Shown here in pieces: positions 6,989-14,068 of a DNA stretch of 25,480 bases; within the stretch, counting starts at the first letter, position 1, and every line of letters begins with the position of its first letter. A program made the translations under genes and the position numbers. Under the pieces are notes generated by a model. That model searched no databases. It saw only the letters and a program-made list of their open reading frames with translations, and was not told the DNA's origin. This DNA is from DASZZX01 sp036260415 (lineage in GTDB: Bacteria > Actinomycetota > Nitriliruptoria > Nitriliruptorales > JAHWKO01): positions 1-25,480 of the forward strand of contig DASZZX010000219.1 in the NCBI GenBank assembly GCA_036260415.1, in the 5' to 3' direction.

Positions 6989-8410
6989 GTGGACCCACAG
7001 GCCCGCCCGTTGCCGTTCGTGTCCGCCCGACCCGCTGGTCGACGGTCCGGGTGGGGCCGGGCCGTGCGCTGGGTCCGCGCCGGCATGGTGCTGCTCGTCG
7101 CGCTCGGGCTGGGGACCGCCGGGCTGCTGTACGGCTACGCGGGCAACCGGATAGCCAGACGCGACATCGACTGTCTCGCCGACGCCGTGGCCGGCTGTGT
7201 GGCCGCTGCGGACGTGCCACGACCGGTCGAGGGTGTCCGCAACGTCCTGGTGGTCGGCACCGACAGCCGAGAGGGGCTGTCGCAGCAGCAGCTCACCGAG
7301 CTCGGCACCGAGGACGTCGCGGGACCGGTCCGGGCGGACACCATCATGCTCGTGCACATGTCGCCCCAGCGCGACGACGTCGTGATGGTGTCGTTCCCGC
7401 GGGACCTGCGCGCCGCCGTGCCGGGTGAGGGCGTCCACAAGCTCAACGCCGCGCGGGCGCTGGGGGGTCCCGAGCTGCTGGTGCGCACCGTCGAGGACTT
7501 CACCGGCATCGCGATCCACCACTACGTCGAGGTCAACATCGCCGGGTTCCTGCGTCTGGTCGACGTGGTCGGAGGGGTCGCGGTCTGCCTCGAGGAGCCC
7601 CTGGTCGACCCCGAAGCGGGGGCCGACATCCCGGCAGGCCGTCACGTGCTGACGGGCAAGGACGCCGCGGGATACGTGCGTGCGCGCAAGTCCGATCCCC
7701 GCGGCGACCTCGGCCGCATCGAACGTCAGCAGCTGTTCCTGCGGCAGGCGCTGGACCGCGTGATGTCGCCGCGGACGCTCGCCAACCCGCTGCGCGTCAA
7801 GCGGTTGATCGACCGCGGGGCGCGCGCGGTCGTGACCGACTCCGGCTTCAGCACCGCCCAGATGTTCCGTCTGGCATGGTCGTTCAAGAACCTCGACCCC
7901 GACCGTGTGACGATGCTGACCGTGCCGTCCGACGCGGGTCGCAGCTACGTCGAAGCCCGCCCGGAGGCTGCCGAGGCGCTGTTCCAGGCGATCCGCGCCG
8001 ACCGCCCCCTCCCCGCCGACCAGCCGGCGGCTCCGGCGGCGCCCGACCCGACCGACATCCGGATCGAGCTGCTGAACGGCGCCGGGATCGACGGCCTCGC
8101 CGCCGCGGTCGCCGAGCAGCTGCAGGAACGGCAGCTGCGGGTGACGGAGACCGGCAACGCCGAGCGGTTCGGCGTCGAGCGCACGCGCATCGAACACGCC
8201 GCGGGGGACGAGAGCCTCGCCCGTCACGTCGGCGCCTACTTCCCGTCGGCCCGGCTGGCCGAAGTGGACCAGATGGGTGACAACGCCGACATCAGGGTGG
8301 TCCTGGGCAGCGACCTGGGTCGCCCCCCGGTCCTGGCCACACCGACGGCCACGCCGAGGGGTGCTGCGCCGACCGCGGAGGGCCTGCGGCCCGGAGGGAC
8401 GTGCCCGTGA
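6989..8410 (+). CDS. LCP (LytR-CpsA-Psr) family glycopolymer-peptidoglycan ligase 1
   Basis: LCP enzymes transfer lipid-linked anionic or linker glycans to peptidoglycan on the outer face of the membrane. This 473-aa protein has a short cytoplasmic arm, one TM helix (~29-50), an extracellular LCP domain (~80-330) and a C-terminal LytR_C domain (~356-450, RIELLNGAGIDGLA). Conserved LCP features are NVLVVGTDSR from residue 85, SFPRD with Arg138, and RIERQQ at 243-248, the arginines that bind the pyrophosphate. The GTG at 6989 is chosen because GAAGG lies nine bases upstream and it leaves a short arm before the TM. The longer frame from 6890 would run across the promoter. It heads a run of co-directional genes and sits where Lcp1 (Rv3267) sits in mycobacteria. 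Confidence 0.92.
   Translation: MDPQARPLPFVSARPAGRRSGWGRAVRWVRAGMVLLVALGLGTAGLLYGYAGNRIARRDIDCLADAVAGCVAAADVPRPVEGVRNVLVVGTDSREGLSQQQLTELGTEDVAGPVRADTIMLVHMSPQRDDVVMVSFPRDLRAAVPGEGVHKLNAARALGGPELLVRTVEDFTGIAIHHYVEVNIAGFLRLVDVVGGVAVCLEEPLVDPEAGADIPAGRHVLTGKDAAGYVRARKSDPRGDLGRIERQQLFLRQALDRVMSPRTLANPLRVKRLIDRGARAVVTDSGFSTAQMFRLAWSFKNLDPDRVTMLTVPSDAGRSYVEARPEAAEALFQAIRADRPLPADQPAAPAAPDPTDIRIELLNGAGIDGLAAAVAEQLQERQLRVTETGNAERFGVERTRIEHAAGDESLARHVGAYFPSARLAEVDQMGDNADIRVVLGSDLGRPPVLATPTATPRGAAPTAEGLRPGGTCP
7505..7533 (+). repeat. 29-base direct repeat, copy 1 (inside LCP1)
   Basis: Exactly the same 29 bases recur at 8895-8923 in LCP2, in the same frame, encoding GIAIHHYVEV. It marks the two LCP genes as tandem paralogues and could act as a recombination site. 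Confidence 0.85.
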
Positions 8411-8426
8411 CGGTGGACGGGCGAGC

Positions 8427-9761
8427 GTGAACGGGGTCAGCGAGCGTGTATGGGGCCCGACGGTCCTAGGTGGTCGGTCGCGGAGCCGATGGGGCCTGCG
8501 GTTGCTCGCCGTGACCGTGGCGGTGATTGCGGTCGGCGTCGGGGCGGTGGCGCTGTCGCTGTACCGACTGGCCCACGGGAACGTGGAACGGATCTCGTTG
8601 CCAGCGCTCGCCGAGAAGACCAGCAGCTCCGAGCCCCTCAACGTCCTGGTCGTCGGGTCCGACTCGCGCGAGGGCCTCACCGCCCAGGAGATCGAGAGCT
8701 ACCGCCTGGGCGACTTCTCCGGCCAGCGCGGCGACACGGTCGTGCTGGTGTCGATCACCCCCGACCGCGAGGACGTGCGGGTGGTGTCGTTCCCGCGCGA
8801 CCTGGTCGTGGTCGACGGGCAACACCGTCGCAAGCTCACCGAGACCTTCTCCGAAGGGCCCGACCACGTGGTCGAGGTCCTGACCGCGGCGACGGGCATC
8901 GCGATCCACCACTACGTCGAGGTGTCGATCCCCGGCTTCCTCAGCGTCGTCGACGCGGTGGGCGGGGTCGATCTCTGCATCGACTACCCGCTGCGGGACG
9001 AGAAGTCCGGCGCCGACTTCGACGCCGGCTGCCACGCCCTGTCCCCCCCGGAGGCACTCGCGTTCGTGCGGGCGCGCAACACCCCGCTGGGCGACTTCGA
9101 CCGCATCGAACGCCAGCAGGAGTTCATGCGGGCGCTGCTCGACCGGCTCGTCGCGACCCGGACCGTGGTCGACGTGCCCCGACTGTTCAGCGTCGTGGAG
9201 CGGGTTTCGCGCAACGTCACCACGGACTCGGCGCTGGGCGTCGGCGAGATGAAGGCGCTGGCCCGCGAGCTGCGTGGCCTAGCGGAGGGTCAGGTCCCGA
9301 TGCTGGTGGTGCCCACCTACACCGACGTGATCGACGGCAAGAGCTACGTGGTCCCCTACGGACCGGGCGCCGAAGCGCTGTACGCGTCGCTGCGTCACGG
9401 GGTGCCCACCCCGTCACGCGGCACGCAGGAGGACCGGGCCGCGACCGGCGTGACCGTCTGGAGCACTGGTCGGCCGGCCGCCGCGGACCTGGTGGGGCGT
9501 ACGCTGCACTGGGCCGCGTTCGGGTTGAAGGGCTCCGTCGAGGGCCCGCTGCCCCGGCCGCCGCCGCGGACGGTCGTGTACGCCGCGCCCGGGAGCACGC
9601 GGCGGGCCGCCTGGGTGGCTGCCACCCTGGGGGCGACGGTGCAGCGGCCACCGATCCACGTCGAGTTTCCCGAGGGGGCGCAGGTCATCGTCGTGGTCGG
9701 GGCCGATGCGCCACCGCCCGACGACGCCGGTCGACCACGGCGGCAGGAGACAGCGACGTGA
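8427..9761 (+). CDS. LCP family glycopolymer-peptidoglycan ligase 2
   Basis: A second LCP enzyme of 444 aa, 16 bases after LCP1 and clearly its paralogue. It has one TM helix (~24-46), an extracellular LCP domain with NVLVVGSDSR from residue 72, SFPRD with Arg124, and RIERQQ at 226-231, so the catalytic arginines are kept. The C-terminal ~100 residues sit where LytR_C lies but lack the usual NG(A/T)G motif. They read as a diverged domain with proline-rich stretches (GPLPRPPPRTVVYAAPG). The GTG at 8427 follows GGTGGA by nine bases. The stop overlaps the rmlA start in GTGA, so the genes are translationally coupled. Two adjacent ligases may serve two polymers or two acceptor contexts; which is not visible. 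Confidence 0.92.
   Translation: MNGVSERVWGPTVLGGRSRSRWGLRLLAVTVAVIAVGVGAVALSLYRLAHGNVERISLPALAEKTSSSEPLNVLVVGSDSREGLTAQEIESYRLGDFSGQRGDTVVLVSITPDREDVRVVSFPRDLVVVDGQHRRKLTETFSEGPDHVVEVLTAATGIAIHHYVEVSIPGFLSVVDAVGGVDLCIDYPLRDEKSGADFDAGCHALSPPEALAFVRARNTPLGDFDRIERQQEFMRALLDRLVATRTVVDVPRLFSVVERVSRNVTTDSALGVGEMKALARELRGLAEGQVPMLVVPTYTDVIDGKSYVVPYGPGAEALYASLRHGVPTPSRGTQEDRAATGVTVWSTGRPAAADLVGRTLHWAAFGLKGSVEGPLPRPPPRTVVYAAPGSTRRAAWVAATLGATVQRPPIHVEFPEGAQVIVVVGADAPPPDDAGRPRRQETAT
8895..8923 (+). repeat. 29-base direct repeat, copy 2 (inside LCP2)
   Basis: Identical to 7505-7533; see copy 1. Flanking bases differ on both sides, so the identity ends sharply. Confidence 0.85.
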
Positions 9762-10819
9762 AGGCCCTCGTACTGGCCGGCGGCTCCGGGACACGGCTGC
9801 GTCCCATCACGCACACCAGCGCCAAGCAACTCGTCCCGGTCGCCAACAAGCCGATCCTGTTCTACGGGCTGGAGGCGATCAGGGACGCCGGCATAACCGA
9901 CGTCGGGATCATCGTCGGTGACACCCGGGCCGAGATCGAGGCAGCGGTGGGCGACGGTTCGCGCTTCGGGGTCACGTCCCGCTACATCCAGCAGGACGCC
10001 CCGCTCGGGCTCGCGCACGCGGTGCTCACCGCGTCCGACTACTTGGGGGACGACGACTTCGTGATGTTCCTCGGCGACAACCTGATCGAGGGCGGCATCC
10101 GCCACCTCGTCGAGGACTTCGAGTCGCACGGGCCCGACGCGCAGATCCTGCTCAAGCAGGTCCACGACCCGGAACGCTTCGGCGTGGCGGAGCTGGACGA
10201 TCAGGGCCAGGTCGTCCGCCTGGTCGAGAAGCCCGCGGTACCGCCCAGCGACCTAGCGCTCGTCGGGGTCTACCTGTTCACGTCGGCGATCCTCGGCGCC
10301 GCCCGTCGGATCCGACCCTCGTCCCGCGGCGAGCTGGAGATCACCGACGCGATCCAGCAGCTGATCGACGACGGCTGCAAGGTCCGCAGCAGCCTCCTGA
10401 CCGGCTGGTGGCTCGACACCGGCAAGAAGGACGAGCTGCTCGAAGCCAACCGGATCGTGCTCACGACCATCCAGCGCCGCATCGACGGGGTGGTGGACGA
10501 GCGCTCGGAGATGGTCGGCGACGTGGTGCTCGAGCGCGGCGCGGAGCTGGTCAACTCGTCGGTCCGTGGGCCCGCGGTGATCGGCGCCAACACCAGGGTC
10601 ATCGACGCCTACGTGGGACCGTTCACGTCGATCGCCAACGACTGCGTGATCGAGCGCACGGAGCTGGACCACTCCGTCGTGCTGGAGGGCTGCCGCATCC
10701 GTGACGCGAGCCGGATCGTCGACTCGCTGGTCGGGCGGGCGGTCGAGATCGCCCGCTCGGACCGCAAGCCGTCCGCCTACCGCTTCATGCTCGGTGATCA
10801 CTCACAGGTCGGCATCTAG
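9758..10819 (+). CDS. rmlA: Glucose-1-phosphate thymidylyltransferase, long form
   Basis: It makes dTDP-glucose from dTTP and glucose-1-phosphate, the first step to dTDP-rhamnose. The N-terminal nucleotidyltransferase domain carries LAGGSGTRLRPIT (residues 5-17) and the lysine-containing AKQLVPVANKP. FLGDN and VEKPAVPPSD mark the sugar-binding core. From about residue 250 a left-handed beta-helix region follows (AELVNSSVRGPAVIGANTRV). At 353 aa this is the long RmlA/StrD-like form rather than the ~290-aa allosteric enteric type. AGGAGA lies seven bases before the GTG, which overlaps the LCP2 stop by four bases. rmlB follows after 53 bases. Confidence 0.93.
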   Translation: MKALVLAGGSGTRLRPITHTSAKQLVPVANKPILFYGLEAIRDAGITDVGIIVGDTRAEIEAAVGDGSRFGVTSRYIQQDAPLGLAHAVLTASDYLGDDDFVMFLGDNLIEGGIRHLVEDFESHGPDAQILLKQVHDPERFGVAELDDQGQVVRLVEKPAVPPSDLALVGVYLFTSAILGAARRIRPSSRGELEITDAIQQLIDDGCKVRSSLLTGWWLDTGKKDELLEANRIVLTTIQRRIDGVVDERSEMVGDVVLERGAELVNSSVRGPAVIGANTRVIDAYVGPFTSIANDCVIERTELDHSVVLEGCRIRDASRIVDSLVGRAVEIARSDRKPSAYRFMLGDHSQVGI

Positions 10820-10872
10820 CCGGGGTCGTCGTCGGTGCTGGGCAGGAGGCGGCCCACGGGAAGGAGTGCAAC

Positions 10873-11904
10873 GTGCGGGTATTCGTCACGGGAGGGGCGG
10901 GGTTCATCGGCTCCAACTTCGTGCGCTACCTGCTCACCGAGCACCCCGACGTCACGGTCACCAATTACGACGTCCTGACCTACGCCGGCAACCTGGCGTC
11001 GCTCGCGGACCTCCAGGGCGACCCGCGCTACACCTTCGTCCGCGGGGACATCCGCGACGGGGCCCTGCTGCGCGAGGTGCTGCCCGGCCACGACGCCGTG
11101 GTCAACTTCGCCGCCGAGAGCCATGTCGACCGATCGATCGTCGCCAGCGACGACTTCGTGGAGTCGAACGTGCGCGGCGCCAACACGCTGTTCCACGCGG
11201 CACTCCGCTTGGAGATCCCCCGGTTCCTGCACATCTCCACCGATGAGACCTACGGTTCCATCCCCGCACCCGGCCGCTTCGTCGAGGGAGACGCGCTGCA
11301 ACCCAACAGCCCTTACGCCGCCTCCAAGGCCGGGGCGGACCTCCTGGCCCGCGCCTACCGCATCACCTACGGCTACCCGATCACCATCACCCGCACCACC
11401 AACAACTTCGGTCCGTTCCACTACCCCGAGAAGGTCGTCCCCCTGTTCATCACCAACCTGCTGGACGGCAGGAAGCTCCCCCTCTACGGCGTCGGGCACA
11501 ACGTGCGTGACTGGACCTACGTGCTCGACAACGTGCGCGCACAGTGGCTGGTGCTCACCGAAGGGAGAGCCGGCGAGGAGTACAACGTCGGGGCGGGCAA
11601 CGAGATGACCAACCGGGAGCTCACCGACGCCATCCTGGCGCGGTTCGGGCACGCGGGACCCGAGGCCGAGCGGTGGATCGAGCTCGTCGCCGACCGCCCC
11701 GGACACGACCTGCGCTACTCGGTCGACACCACCAAGGTGCGCCAGCTCGGCTGGGAGCCCAAGTGGTCCTTCGACGAGGCTCTGGACGCCACGATCGCGT
11801 GGTACCGGGAGAACGGATGGTGGTGGCGTCCGCTCAAGCGACGGGGGGCATCGCGGCGCCAAGGTCTTGTGGAGCGGCGCACACGTGAGCAGGAGACCAC
11901 CTGA
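10873..11904 (+). CDS. rmlB: dTDP-glucose 4,6-dehydratase
   Basis: An extended short-chain dehydrogenase that uses tightly bound NAD+ to convert dTDP-glucose to dTDP-4-keto-6-deoxyglucose. It is 343 aa. The nucleotide-binding motif GGAGFIG is at residues 7-13, the catalytic Thr-Asp-Glu triad at 123-125 (STDETYG; most homologues read STDEVYG), and YxxxK at Tyr148/Lys152. AESHVDRS and NNFGPFHYPEK are further family signatures. The last ~25 residues are a basic and acidic tail beyond the usual end. The GTG start has a strong AAGGAG six bases upstream. The rmlD ATG begins three bases after the stop. Confidence 0.95.
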   Translation: MRVFVTGGAGFIGSNFVRYLLTEHPDVTVTNYDVLTYAGNLASLADLQGDPRYTFVRGDIRDGALLREVLPGHDAVVNFAAESHVDRSIVASDDFVESNVRGANTLFHAALRLEIPRFLHISTDETYGSIPAPGRFVEGDALQPNSPYAASKAGADLLARAYRITYGYPITITRTTNNFGPFHYPEKVVPLFITNLLDGRKLPLYGVGHNVRDWTYVLDNVRAQWLVLTEGRAGEEYNVGAGNEMTNRELTDAILARFGHAGPEAERWIELVADRPGHDLRYSVDTTKVRQLGWEPKWSFDEALDATIAWYRENGWWWRPLKRRGASRRQGLVERRTREQETT

Positions 11905-11907
11905 GCC

Positions 11908-12783
11908 ATGCGTGTGCTCGTCACCGGGGCCGGGGGGCAGCTGGGGCTCGACCTGCTCGACGCGTTCGCGGACCACGAAGTGGCTGGACTCAGCCACGCC
12001 CAGCTCGACGTGGCCGACGAACCCGCCGTGGTTGCGGCCGTCCGCGACCACGAGCCCGACCTGGTGGTGCACGCCGCCGCCTGGACGAGCGTGGACGGCT
12101 GCGAGCAGGATCCCGACCGCGCACACCGCGTGAACGCGCTCGGCAGCTGGTGGGTCGCGCGGGCATGCCGCCTGGTCGATGCGGCGATGGTCTACATCTC
12201 CACCGACTACGTGTTCGACGGGCGTGGCCGGGGCGGCGCTGCGGGCACCCCGCAGCCCTACAGCGAGTTCGACCCGGTGGACCCACTCAACCACTACGGG
12301 CGATCCAAGGCCGCTGGCGAGCAGCTGCTGCGCCAGACGCTCGCCGAACACTACATCGTGCGCACCTCGTGGGTGTGCGGCGCGCGCGGTTCGAACTTCG
12401 TGACGACCATGCTGCGGGTGGGTCGCGAGCGTGGGGCGGCGCAGGTGGTCGACGACCAAGTGGGCTCGCCGACGTTCACGCGTGACCTGGCTGGGGCGAT
12501 CCGCGAGCTCGTCGTCACGGGGCGCTACGGCACCTACCACCGCACCAACCACGGCACGTGCTCCTGGTACGACCTCGCCGCGGCGACCTACGAGCTGGCA
12601 GGGATGGACGTCGACCTTGAGCCGATATCGTCGGACCAGCTCGACCGGCCCGCCCCGCGCCCCGCGTACTCGGTGCTCGGCGAGCGCCACTCGGTGCTGT
12701 CCGGACTGCGCACGCTCCCGCCGTGGCGCGACGGGCTGGCGCGTCTCCTCGCGGAGGTCGCGGCGCGCGAGGGGTCCCCGTGA
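11908..12783 (+). CDS. rmlD: dTDP-4-dehydrorhamnose reductase
   Basis: It reduces dTDP-4-dehydrorhamnose with NAD(P)H to dTDP-L-rhamnose, the last step of the pathway. It is 291 aa, typical for RmlD. Motifs are GAGGQLG at 7-13, the catalytic Thr99 and YxxxK at Tyr130/Lys134 (STDYVFDG, YGRSKAAGE), and DDQVGSPTF in the substrate region. Its ATG lies three bases after rmlB, and its stop overlaps the next start in GTGA. The 3,5-epimerase RmlC needed before this step is not in the window. Position between LCP and WbbL-like genes matches mycobacterial rmlD (Rv3266c). Confidence 0.95.
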   Translation: MRVLVTGAGGQLGLDLLDAFADHEVAGLSHAQLDVADEPAVVAAVRDHEPDLVVHAAAWTSVDGCEQDPDRAHRVNALGSWWVARACRLVDAAMVYISTDYVFDGRGRGGAAGTPQPYSEFDPVDPLNHYGRSKAAGEQLLRQTLAEHYIVRTSWVCGARGSNFVTTMLRVGRERGAAQVVDDQVGSPTFTRDLAGAIRELVVTGRYGTYHRTNHGTCSWYDLAAATYELAGMDVDLEPISSDQLDRPAPRPAYSVLGERHSVLSGLRTLPPWRDGLARLLAEVAAREGSP

Positions 12784-13157
12784 CCACGCTCGGGATCCTG
12801 CTGACGTCCATCGTCCTGGCGACCGTGGGACAGCTGCTGCTGAAGGCGGGAATGACCCACGTCGGCGAGTTGGGCGGTGTCGTCGCCGACGCCGGACTCC
12901 TGGGGCTGCTGGCACGGGTGGCGAGCACGTGGCAGGTGGTCGCCGGGCTCGGTGCCTTCGGGCTGTCGGCGATCTTCTGGCTGGTCACGCTGTCGCGTCT
13001 GCCGCTCTCGACCGCCTACCCGGTCGTGAGCTTGTCGTACGTGCTCATCCTGGCCTTCAGCGTGGTGGTGCTGGGGGAGCGCCCGTCTGGCCTGGTCTGG
13101 GCCGGCGTGATCCTGATCACGTTCGGTATCACGCTGGTCGGGGTCGGCCAGCGTTGA
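12780..13157 (+). CDS. Four-TM SMR/EamA-type membrane protein, possible lipid-linked sugar flippase
   Basis: A 125-aa integral membrane protein with four predicted helices: ~4-24, ~52-72, ~75-98 and ~102-124. The pattern LSTAYPVVSLSYVLILAF followed by a short loop GERP is the drug/metabolite-transporter half-unit seen in EmrE-like proteins and in ArnE/ArnF, which flip undecaprenyl-phosphate-aminoarabinose. It starts with GTGA overlapping the rmlD stop and its own stop overlaps a possible TTG start of the rhamnosyltransferase, so it is locked into the operon. By context the best inference is transport of a polyprenyl-linked sugar or of a lipid carrier. Drug export remains possible from sequence alone. 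SMR proteins work as dimers, so it may pair with itself. Confidence 0.8.
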   Translation: MTTLGILLTSIVLATVGQLLLKAGMTHVGELGGVVADAGLLGLLARVASTWQVVAGLGAFGLSAIFWLVTLSRLPLSTAYPVVSLSYVLILAFSVVVLGERPSGLVWAGVILITFGITLVGVGQR

Positions 13158-13162
13158 CGTCG

Positions 13163-14068
13163 GTGACCGGGGTGTCGCGAGGGCCCAGGCCTCGGCCGCG
13201 GACGGCCGTGGTGATCGTCACCCACGACACGCGTGACGAGGCGCTCGCCTGCCTGCGCACCTTGCGGGCCGCCGGCGCCGACGAGGTGGTGCTGGTGGAC
13301 TCCGGCTCGTCCGACGGCACGCCCGCGGCCGTCCGTGCCGCGTTCGACGACGTGGCGGTGCTCGAGCTGGCCAACGTGGGCTACGGACAGGCCGCCAACG
13401 TCGGGGTGGCTCGCACGAGCGCACCATTCGTGGTCGTGGCCAACGCCGACACCCGCTTCGCACCGGGCAGCGTCACAGCCCTCGCCGACGACCTGGACCG
13501 GCACGCCCAGGCCGGCGCGGCCGGCCCGCTGGTGCGCTACCCCGACGGGCGGCTGCAGGCGAGCGCCCGCCGCTTCCCCACGCTGGCGCAGGCGGTGGGC
13601 CACGCCCTGCTGGGACTGTGGTGGCCGCGCAACCCGTGGACACGCGCCTATCGCATGCACGACGAGGACCCCACGGCCGCCCGGGAGGTGGACTGGCTCT
13701 CGGGATGCGCGCTGGCGCTCCGTCGGGAGGCGTTCGAGGACGTCGGGGGCTTCGACCCGGGCTACTTCATGTTCGTCGAGGACGTGGACCTCGGTTACCG
13801 TCTGCGCCGAGCAGGGTGGCGGGTGCGGTTCGCCCCGGCTGCCGAGGTCGTCCACGCGGTGGGTGCGTCCACGCGTCGACGGCGCGTCTGGATGGTCGTT
13901 GAGCACGCCCGCAGCCTCGACCGCTTCTACGCCCGGGCCTACGGCCGCGGCGTGGGACGGCTGCTGCACCCTCTGGTGAGGGTGGGGCTGGCGTTCTGGG
14001 TGGCTCTTGCGCTGGTGTGGGGGGCGATCGCCGGCGTCCGCCGAGGCAGGAGCAGCACGGGTGAGTGA
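13163..14068 (+). CDS. wbbL: WbbL-like rhamnosyltransferase, GT2 family
   Basis: An inverting GT-A enzyme that in mycobacteria adds rhamnose from dTDP-rhamnose to decaprenyl-diphospho-GlcNAc, creating the arabinogalactan linker. At 301 aa it matches WbbL length. Visible are VVIVTHDT at the N-terminus, DSGSSDGTP, the metal-site region VVVANADT near residue 90, WPRNPWT at 154-160, WLSGCALALRREAF, and FVEDVDLGYRL with the acidic pair Glu206-Asp207. As I recall, WPRNPWT and the following WLSG are also in Rv3265c. A hydrophobic segment near the C-terminus (VGLAFWVALALVWGAIAGV) may anchor it to the membrane. Start choice is uncertain: TTG at 13154 would overlap the previous stop, and GTGs lie at 13163 and 13172. 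Confidence 0.88.
   Translation: MTGVSRGPRPRPRTAVVIVTHDTRDEALACLRTLRAAGADEVVLVDSGSSDGTPAAVRAAFDDVAVLELANVGYGQAANVGVARTSAPFVVVANADTRFAPGSVTALADDLDRHAQAGAAGPLVRYPDGRLQASARRFPTLAQAVGHALLGLWWPRNPWTRAYRMHDEDPTAAREVDWLSGCALALRREAFEDVGGFDPGYFMFVEDVDLGYRLRRAGWRVRFAPAAEVVHAVGASTRRRRVWMVVEHARSLDRFYARAYGRGVGRLLHPLVRVGLAFWVALALVWGAIAGVRRGRSSTGE

Noticed and set aside
8450..9757. Long frame that appears to fuse an LCP region with rmlA (789 codons)
   Set aside because: The upstream part is a frame-shifted shadow of LCP2. rmlA has its own AGGAGA and GTG at 9758, so there is no real fusion.
10816..12915. Minus-strand open frame of 699 codons across rmlB and rmlD
   Set aside because: It is antisense to two genes with intact catalytic motifs. 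The translation is low-complexity Arg/Gly/Val/His-rich, as produced by GC3-biased codons read backwards.
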